A stretch of 11,138 nt of DNA from Frankiales bacterium (GTDB lineage Bacteria; Actinomycetota; Actinomycetes; Mycobacteriales; SCTD01): positions 1 to 11,138 of the forward strand of contig JAOPWK010000272.1 in NCBI GenBank assembly GCA_025965735.1. Reading direction: 5' to 3'. The notes under the pieces were generated by a model that was given only the letters and a program-made list of their open reading frames with translations, searched no databases and was not told where the DNA came from. The position numbers were made by a program, and so were the translations under genes. Shown here one piece after another: positions 6,573-11,138 of the stretch (position 1 is the first letter of the stretch; each line of letters opens with the position of its first letter).

Positions 6573-8177
6573 TCACATCCGGAAGACGCCGTAGGAGACG
6601 TCGGCGAGCGGTGCGTTGGCGCACGCCGACAGGGCCAGACCGATCGCGGTGCGGGTGTCCAGCGGGTCGATGACGCCGTCGTCCCACAGCCGCGCGGTCG
6701 AGTAGTACGGGTTGCCCTGCTCCTCGTACTGCTGGCGGATCGGCGCCTTGAACGCCTCCTCGTCCTCGGCGCTCCAGCTGTCGCCGAGCTGGTCGCGCCG
6801 CACCGTCGCCAGGACGCTGGCCGCCTGCTCGCCACCCATGACCGAGATGCGCGCGTTCGGCCACATCCACAGGAAGCGCGGCGAGTACGCCCGGCCGCAC
6901 ATCGAGTAGTTGCCGGCACCGAACGAGCCGCCGATCACGACGGTCAGCTTCGGCACGCGTGCGCAGGCGACGGCGGTGACCATCTTGGCGCCGTGCTTGG
7001 CGATGCCACCGGCTTCGTACTCGCGGCCGACCATGAAGCCGGTGATGTTCTGCAGGAACAGCAAGGGGATCGAGCGCTTGTCGCACAGCTCGATGAAGTG
7101 CGCACCCTTGAGGGCGCTCTCGCCGAACAGCACGCCGTTGTTGGCGATGATGCCGACCGGGTGCCCGTGCACGTGGGCGAAGCCGGTCACCAGGGTCGTG
7201 CCGTACTCGCTCTTGAACTCCGCGAAGCGGCTGCCGTCGACCAGCCGGGCAATGACCTCGCGGACGTCGTACGGCGTCCGCGCGTCGCCGGGGACGACGC
7301 CGTAGAGCTCGGCCGGGTCGACGGCGGGCTCCTCCGGTCTTGCCGTCTGCCAGGGGACCTGGGTGCGCGGGCCGAGCGTGGCGACGATGCCGCGCACGAT
7401 GCGCAGGGCGTGCGCGTCGTCGTCCGCGAGGTGGTCGGTGACGCCGGACGTGCGGCTGTGCAGCACGCCGCCGCCGAGGTCCTCGGCGCTGACGACCTCG
7501 CCGGTCGCGGCCTTCACCAGCGGCGGTCCGCCAAGGAAGATCGTGCCCTGGTCCTTGACGATGACGGCCTCGTCGGCCATCGCCGGGACGTAGGCCCCGC
7601 CGGCCGTGCAGCTGCCCATGACGGCGGCGATCTGCGCGATGCCCTGAGCGCTCATCGTCGCCTGGTTGAAGAAGATCCGGCCGAAGTGCTCCCGGTCCGG
7701 GAAGACCTCGTCCTGGCGTGGCAGGAACGCGCCGCCGCTGTCGACGAGGTAGACGCAGGGCAGGCGGTTGTGCAGCGCCACCTCCTGCGCGCGCAGGTGC
7801 TTCTTCACCGTCATCGGGTAGTAGGTGCCGCCCTTGACGGTGGCGTCGTTCGCGACGATGACGCACTCGCGGCCCGACACCCGGCCGATGCCGGTGATGA
7901 CGCCGGCACCCGGCGCCTCGTCGTCGTACATGCCGTTCGCGGCCAGCGCGGACAGCTCGAGGAAGGGGCTGCCCGGGTCGAGCAGCGCGTCGACGCGCTC
8001 GCGCGGGAGCAGCTTGCCGCGGCTGACGTGCCGCTCCCGGCTCTTGGCCGGCCCTCCCAGCCGCACGGTGTCGAGCTTCTGCCGGAGCTCGTCGGCCACC
8101 GCCTGCATGGCGGCCGCGTTGCGCTGGAAGGCGTCGCTGCCGGGGTCGGCGCTGCTCCTGAGCCTGGCCTCGTCCAT
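6573..8177 (-). CDS. accD1: Acyl-CoA carboxylase beta subunit, methylcrotonyl-CoA carboxylase type (AccD1/MccB-like)
   Basis: Carboxyltransferase that moves CO2 from biotin to an acyl-CoA. The 534-residue product has N- and C-terminal crotonase-like halves. Visible signatures: AANGMYDDEAPGAGVITGIG at 79-98, VKGGTYYPMTVKKHLRAQE at 114-132, VDSGGAFLPRQDEVFPD at 145-161, the oxyanion-hole region GSCTAGGAYVPAM at 188-200, then QNITGFMVG at 376-384 and GGSFGAGNYSMCGRAYSPRF at 416-435. These are typical of the methylcrotonyl-CoA carboxylase beta group rather than propionyl-CoA PccB/AccD5 proteins, pointing to leucine and isovalerate breakdown. The start ATG at 8177 lies 7 nt after a TAACCT -10 element with no Shine-Dalgarno sequence, so the mRNA is probably leaderless. 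It is first gene of an operon with the alpha subunit and divergent from a TetR regulator whose likely operator covers this promoter. Function assigned by motif recognition; substrate less certain than enzyme class. Confidence 0.93.
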   Translation of the reverse strand: MDEARLRSSADPGSDAFQRNAAAMQAVADELRQKLDTVRLGGPAKSRERHVSRGKLLPRERVDALLDPGSPFLELSALAANGMYDDEAPGAGVITGIGRVSGRECVIVANDATVKGGTYYPMTVKKHLRAQEVALHNRLPCVYLVDSGGAFLPRQDEVFPDREHFGRIFFNQATMSAQGIAQIAAVMGSCTAGGAYVPAMADEAVIVKDQGTIFLGGPPLVKAATGEVVSAEDLGGGVLHSRTSGVTDHLADDDAHALRIVRGIVATLGPRTQVPWQTARPEEPAVDPAELYGVVPGDARTPYDVREVIARLVDGSRFAEFKSEYGTTLVTGFAHVHGHPVGIIANNGVLFGESALKGAHFIELCDKRSIPLLFLQNITGFMVGREYEAGGIAKHGAKMVTAVACARVPKLTVVIGGSFGAGNYSMCGRAYSPRFLWMWPNARISVMGGEQAASVLATVRRDQLGDSWSAEDEEAFKAPIRQQYEEQGNPYYSTARLWDDGVIDPLDTRTAIGLALSACANAPLADVSYGVFRM

Positions 8178-8184
8178 GCGGCGC

Positions 8185-8214
8185 AGGTTAGAGTCCGCTA
8201 ACCACTTCTGTCCA
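8185..8214 (-). promoter_or_regulatory. Predicted promoter of the accD1-accA1 operon
   Basis: On the minus strand, TGGACA (8214 to 8209, 5 of 6 to TTGACA), an 18-bp spacer and TAACCT (8190 to 8185, TAnnnT) are followed by 7 nt and the ATG at 8177. This predicts a transcript beginning at or next to the start codon. It is the best -35/-10 pair in the window. Confidence 0.6.
8186..8203. promoter_or_regulatory. Putative TetR operator in the accD1 promoter
   Basis: GGTTAG (8186-8191) and CTAACC (8198-8203) are perfect inverted repeats separated by AGTCCG. One further base pair inside the spacer (8193/8196) also matches. The repeat lies between the -35 and -10 elements of accD1 and covers most of the -10, and it is 22 bp from the start of the divergent TetR gene. 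Repression of both sides by that regulator is the natural inference. Confidence 0.7.
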
Positions 8215-8224
8215 GGGGGTCGCC

Positions 8225-8770
8225 GTGGCCGTCCGCACGCGGGACGTGATGCTCCGCCAGGCTGCTCGCCTGTTCGCGGCGCAGGGGTTCCGCGGCACCT
8301 CGGTGGAGGACATCGGCGCGGCCTGCGGGGTCAGTGGTCCCGCCGTCTACAAGCACTTCTCGGGCAAGGACGACATCCTGGCCCGGCTTCTCGTCGACAT
8401 CTCCGAGCAGCTCCTCGAGGGGGGTCGTGAGCGGGCGGCGCACGAGGACCCCGCGCTCGCGCTGGAGCAGCTGGTGCACTTCCACACCGACTTCGCCCTC
8501 GGCGAGCCGGACCTGATCCGGGTGCAGGACCGCGACCTGCCCTCGCTGAACGAGCGCGACCGGGCGCGCGTGCGTCGGCTGCAGCGCAGCTACGTCGAGC
8601 AGTGGACGGAGGTGCTGCGCCGGCTCGACCCGTCGCTGGAGCTGGAGACGGCGCGGCTGCGCGCGCACGCCGTCTTCGGCCTGCTGAACTCGACACCGCA
8701 CAGCGCCCGTGGGCGCGAGGAGGCACGGCGGCAGCTCAGCGCCATGGCGCTGCGCGCCCTCACGACCTGA
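8225..8770 (+). CDS. TetR/AcrR-family regulator, likely of the acyl-CoA carboxylase operon
   Basis: A 181-residue protein with a clear N-terminal TetR DNA-binding domain: helix 1 RDVMLRQAARLFAAQGF at 6-22 and the helix-turn-helix SVEDIGAACGVSGPAVYKHF at 26-45, followed by the usual GKDDILARLL. The C-terminal helical domain ends in an HSARGREEARRQLSAMALRAL stretch, a style I associate with regulators next to acyl-CoA metabolism genes in actinobacteria. The GTG at 8225 is supported by AGGGGGT at 8214-8220. The gene is divergent from accD1-accA1 over a 47-bp gap containing an inverted repeat inside the accD1 promoter. In Mycobacterium tuberculosis a TetR regulator (Rv2506, reported as BkaR) lies in the same accD1/accA1 neighbourhood, a useful parallel from memory. 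An acyl-CoA of branched-chain amino acid breakdown is the likely ligand (inference). Family firm, target probable. Confidence 0.9.
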   Translation: MAVRTRDVMLRQAARLFAAQGFRGTSVEDIGAACGVSGPAVYKHFSGKDDILARLLVDISEQLLEGGRERAAHEDPALALEQLVHFHTDFALGEPDLIRVQDRDLPSLNERDRARVRRLQRSYVEQWTEVLRRLDPSLELETARLRAHAVFGLLNSTPHSARGREEARRQLSAMALRALTT

Positions 8771-8784
8771 CCTGGCTGCTGCGT

Positions 8785-10581
8785 TCAGACAGGGGTGGCC
8801 GCACCGTCCAGCCAGGCGTACGGGTCGTCGAGCTCAAGCGTCCAGCGGGTGCCGCCGCTGCGGATGAAGTCGCCAAGCCGATCCTCCTGCTCGGGTCCTG
8901 CTGGCTCGTCCACGCGCAGCTCGAGTGCTTCCAGGTCGAGTGGGCAGTCAGCGAGCCACCACAGTTCCTCTTCCTGCTGGAGCGGGCTCAGTTCGGCGAG
9001 CGGGTCGTCCGTGGGCAGTGGCGGGAGCCAGCGTGACGGCGTGGCCGGTGCTTCGTGCTGGTTCGGGCTGAGCCACGCGCGGCCGCGGCCGGGGCTGGTC
9101 CAGCTGACACCTGCTGCGGTGCGGGTCTTGGTCCAGCCGAGCTGCTTGACGCGGTGGTGCCGGCGGCAGCACGGCCCGAGGTTGCAGGCGCAGGTGGGAC
9201 CCTCCGGCCAGGCCAGGTCGTGCTCGGCGTCGCACCGCGCAGCGCGAGCGCCGCAGCCGGGCCACTCGCACCGCGGGCTGCGGGCGTCGAGGAGCCGGCG
9301 CAGCCGTCGGGGCACGCGGTAGGGACCGGGCGTGCCGGGAGCGTGGGTGCCGAGGGCCGCAGCGCTCAGGCGTGCAGCATCGGCGTCGACTGGGGCGAGC
9401 GGCGGGCGGGTGAGGCGGCCGGTCGCGACACTCGGCCGCGGGCCCTCAGTCGGCGTCGGACCCACGTCGAGCCCAAGCGGGTGGTCAGTCGGATGGTCGT
9501 GCGGATGTCTCGGGTGCCGCTGCTCCGGTGGTGGCAGCGCGGCCAGGCGGAGCAGCACCTCCCGCACCGACGCCGGATCGCCTCGCTCCGGCACGACACA
9601 TCGGTCCCCCACGACGATGAGGACCCCGTGCTCGTCGGTCCAGACCGGCCGCAGTCGCGGGCCGGCGAGCAGCATCTCCTGGAGCAGGTCCGGCTCCAGC
9701 GGGCCGTGCCCGACCAGCTCCGCGGGCTGGTCGCTCGTCCCGAGCGCGGTGTCGATCGTCAGGCGGACCAGCAGCTCCGCGCCGCACGGCACGGGTGCAC
9801 CCGGCAAGCACCCGCAGGCGGCTCTGCCGCCTCCCGCGCGAGCACACGAGCAGGGCTCCGTCGGGTCGTGCGGGTCCTGCAGCGGCAGCGGGTCGCGCCC
9901 GAGCAGCAGGTCCTTGAAGGCGTCGAACCGGCGCTGCTCCGCCGTCCGCTCATCGTCGGGTCCGACCGGGTGCGCGCGGTCTCGGACGCGGGACAGCGCG
10001 GCCTGCAGGTCCGGGCCGGTGAGCCCGCAGGCGAACAGGTCGTTCAGGCCGTCGTCCCGACGCCGCCAGTCCAGCCTCCGCCCCTGCTCGGCCCGCTGCC
10101 GGCGCTCGGTCGCGTCGGCCTGCTGCACCCAGCGGCGCAGCAGCTCGCTCAGCCGCGCCGGCGGCAGCACCGACCCGCAGTCAGCCTCGGCCAGCAGGCG
10201 CGACTGCAGGCGCACCCACACCTGCCCACGCAGCGCGAACGGCAACGGCTCCAGCAGCCGCACGATCGTGCAGGACTGCTCGACCGTCAGCAGCCCGCAC
10301 TCCACCGCCTCCAGCGCCCCAGGCAGCTCCCCGAGCAGCAAAGCCTCGCTCAGCAGCTGCCCCGCCCGGTGCTCCGAGCAGCCCATCGCGAGAGCCGCGT
10401 GCGGCACCGTCGACAGCTCCATGCCCGCCGCTCGACCGACCGCGTGCAGCCGCAGCAGCGTCCGCAGCTGCCCGGCGTGGGCGGCGCCATGCGAGAGCTC
10501 CTGCACCGCCAGCTCAGCAGCCAGCTCGTCCAGCGCAGCGACACCCGCCCCCACCGCGAACGCCGCCTGACCTGCTCCCAT
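8785..10581 (-). CDS. DUF222 / HNH endonuclease-domain protein (13E12 repeat family)
   Basis: A 598-residue member of the actinobacterial DUF222-HNH family, often present in many copies per genome; the biological role is not settled. The N-terminal helical DUF222 region spans about residues 1-230. Next comes a cysteine-rich insert at 244-266 (CxC-x9-CxC-x7-C), then a segment with LVGHGPLEPDLLQEMLLAGP and VWTDEHGVLIVV, a proline/histidine-rich linker, and the HNH nuclease domain at about 437-482: CEWPGCG, AEHDLAW, then CACNLGPCCRRHHRVKQ. The HNH histidine, asparagine and zinc-binding cysteines all appear present, so it is probably active. A long acidic tail follows. The start is ATG at 10581: a TACCGT -10 element sits 7 nt upstream (leaderless), and the helical domain begins right there. 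A GTG at 10674 is in frame but would overlap the upstream gene and add 31 residues of non-family sequence. It converges with the TetR gene, 14 bp apart, with no visible terminator. Confidence 0.88.
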   Translation of the reverse strand: MGAGQAAFAVGAGVAALDELAAELAVQELSHGAAHAGQLRTLLRLHAVGRAAGMELSTVPHAALAMGCSEHRAGQLLSEALLLGELPGALEAVECGLLTVEQSCTIVRLLEPLPFALRGQVWVRLQSRLLAEADCGSVLPPARLSELLRRWVQQADATERRQRAEQGRRLDWRRRDDGLNDLFACGLTGPDLQAALSRVRDRAHPVGPDDERTAEQRRFDAFKDLLLGRDPLPLQDPHDPTEPCSCARAGGGRAACGCLPGAPVPCGAELLVRLTIDTALGTSDQPAELVGHGPLEPDLLQEMLLAGPRLRPVWTDEHGVLIVVGDRCVVPERGDPASVREVLLRLAALPPPEQRHPRHPHDHPTDHPLGLDVGPTPTEGPRPSVATGRLTRPPLAPVDADAARLSAAALGTHAPGTPGPYRVPRRLRRLLDARSPRCEWPGCGARAARCDAEHDLAWPEGPTCACNLGPCCRRHHRVKQLGWTKTRTAAGVSWTSPGRGRAWLSPNQHEAPATPSRWLPPLPTDDPLAELSPLQQEEELWWLADCPLDLEALELRVDEPAGPEQEDRLGDFIRSGGTRWTLELDDPYAWLDGAATPV

Positions 10582-10588
10582 GTGGACG

Positions 10589-10594
10589 ACGGTA
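10589..10594 (-). promoter_or_regulatory. Possible -10 element for leaderless DUF222/HNH gene
   Basis: The minus strand reads TACCGT (10594 to 10589), followed by CGTCCAC and the ATG at 10581. The geometry matches that at accD1. No convincing -35 is visible at 16-18 bp, so this is a weak call. Confidence 0.35.
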
Positions 10595-10657
10595 GACGCG
10601 ACCTCTGACAGTTCTACGCACGAGATGTCCTGCTGCTGAGCGGATTCCGTGCGCACG

Positions 10658-11138
10658 TCAACCGCCGGCCGCACCCTCCGCCAGCGCCTTCCACGTCAGC
10701 AGCTGCTTGCGCGCCATCGGCAGGTCCCCGAGCGCCAGCGGCCGGTTCCACCAGTGGTCGTGCTCGAGCACGACCTTCAGCAGCAGCCGGGTCCGCTCGG
10801 CCTGCGGCACGAGGACGTACGACATCACGGCGCCCATCACGCCGACGGTCAGGTGCTCCCCTGGCTCCACCGCGAGCACCCGCCCCACCGGGAGCCGTCC
10901 GGCCAGGCGGCTCATCGCGTCGCCGGGCTGCGGCTCCGGCAGGTCGCGCAGATCGCGGGGTGAGCGGTGGCCGAGGTTGTCGACCCAGTCGTAGGAGTAG
11001 GGCGCGAGCTGGAGCTGGCGCACCCACGGCCACACCTGCTCCGTGGTCGCGTGCACCGCGACCCCACGCCACACCTCCAGGGCGGGTTCCGGAACCAGCG
11101 CGTCGCACGGGAAGGTCCGCGCGACCTCGTCGTCCGTG
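10658..11138 (-). CDS. SRPBCC-family protein (partial, 5' end beyond right edge)
   Basis: The reading frame is open from the right edge to a TGA at 10658, giving 159 visible codons. After an N-terminal stretch with FPCDALVPEPALEVWRGVAV come ATTEQVWPWVRQLQLAPYSYDW, VDNLGHRSPRDL, and later VLAVEPGEHLTVGVMGAVMSYVL and VVLEHDHWWNRPLALGDLPM. This is the pattern of SRPBCC (START/Bet v1-like) helix-grip proteins, which hold small hydrophobic ligands in a cavity; no enzyme activity can be assigned. A GTG at 11074 could serve as a start, but the family-like sequence clearly continues upstream of it, so the true start lies outside the window. It precedes the DUF222/HNH gene by 76 bp on the same strand, but that gene appears to have its own promoter. 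Confidence 0.8.
   Translation of the reverse strand, partial: TDDEVARTFPCDALVPEPALEVWRGVAVHATTEQVWPWVRQLQLAPYSYDWVDNLGHRSPRDLRDLPEPQPGDAMSRLAGRLPVGRVLAVEPGEHLTVGVMGAVMSYVLVPQAERTRLLLKVVLEHDHWWNRPLALGDLPMARKQLLTWKALAEGAAGG

Noticed and set aside
4313..6919. Long minus-strand frame overlapping accA1 in another register
   Set aside because: Its product is Arg/Ala/Gly-rich and repetitive, while the frame used for accA1 contains every biotin carboxylase and biotinyl motif.
6568..7866. Extension of the accA1 frame far upstream, giving a much larger protein
   Set aside because: The added part is an out-of-frame reading of accD1 rich in Arg/Gly. The biotin carboxylase begins naturally at MFDTVLIANRG near 6558-6567.
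8785..10581. HNH gene as part of a mobile element or homing intron
   Set aside because: No terminal inverted repeats, target duplication, intron structure or interrupted host gene is visible. DUF222/HNH genes are ordinary multi-copy residents of actinobacterial chromosomes.
9055..10608. Long plus-strand open frame opposite the DUF222/HNH gene
   Set aside because: The minus-strand frame has an intact DUF222 and HNH architecture; the plus-strand product has no recognisable domain and biased composition.
10582..10674. Upstream GTG start for the DUF222/HNH gene
   Set aside because: It would overlap the end of the SRPBCC gene and add non-family residues. The ATG at 10581 follows a -10-like hexamer at the usual leaderless distance.

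Overview
The window is chromosomal DNA of a high-GC actinobacterium. The coding regions are strongly G/C-rich at third codon positions, GTG starts are common, several starts lack a Shine-Dalgarno sequence and look leaderless, and the gene content is typical of Actinomycetota: a Mce protein, an AccA1/AccD1-type biotin carboxylase pair and a 13E12-type DUF222/HNH protein. The DUF222/HNH and SRPBCC proteins remind me of Geodermatophilaceae and relatives, but that is recollection of protein style and not a computed placement. No tRNA, rRNA, CRISPR array or insertion sequence was seen.

Left part (1-2024): a class B flavoprotein monooxygenase with a Baeyer-Villiger-type fingerprint runs off the left edge on the minus strand. 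It is divergent from a TetR-family regulator. The 55-bp gap between them holds a perfect 20-bp palindrome fused to a 14-bp tandem repeat, the expected form of an operator for that regulator.

Middle left (2025-4588): a single MceA-like protein stands alone, without the YrbE permeases or the other Mce subunits. It converges with a putative lipoprotein zinc metallopeptidase (HEFGH motif). Divergent from the peptidase is a small protein of about 79 residues with two predicted membrane segments, whose stop codon shares a CTAG with the stop of the next gene.

Middle right (4585-8770): a two-gene minus-strand operon encodes an AccD1-like carboxyltransferase followed by an AccA1-like biotin carboxylase/biotin carrier protein. 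The carboxyltransferase looks like the methylcrotonyl-CoA carboxylase type, so leucine catabolism is the best guess. A divergent TetR regulator lies upstream. A perfect inverted repeat sits inside the predicted accD1 promoter, suggesting direct repression by this regulator.

Right part (8785-11138): a DUF222/HNH endonuclease-family protein with a cysteine-rich insert, preceded by the 3' part of an SRPBCC-family gene that runs off the right edge.

Overall this looks like ordinary accessory metabolism: two locally regulated catabolic units (monooxygenase and acyl-CoA carboxylase) separated by cell-envelope genes. I found no clearly new multi-gene system. The most interesting signals are the two operators, the solo Mce gene and the repeated leaderless-start geometry.
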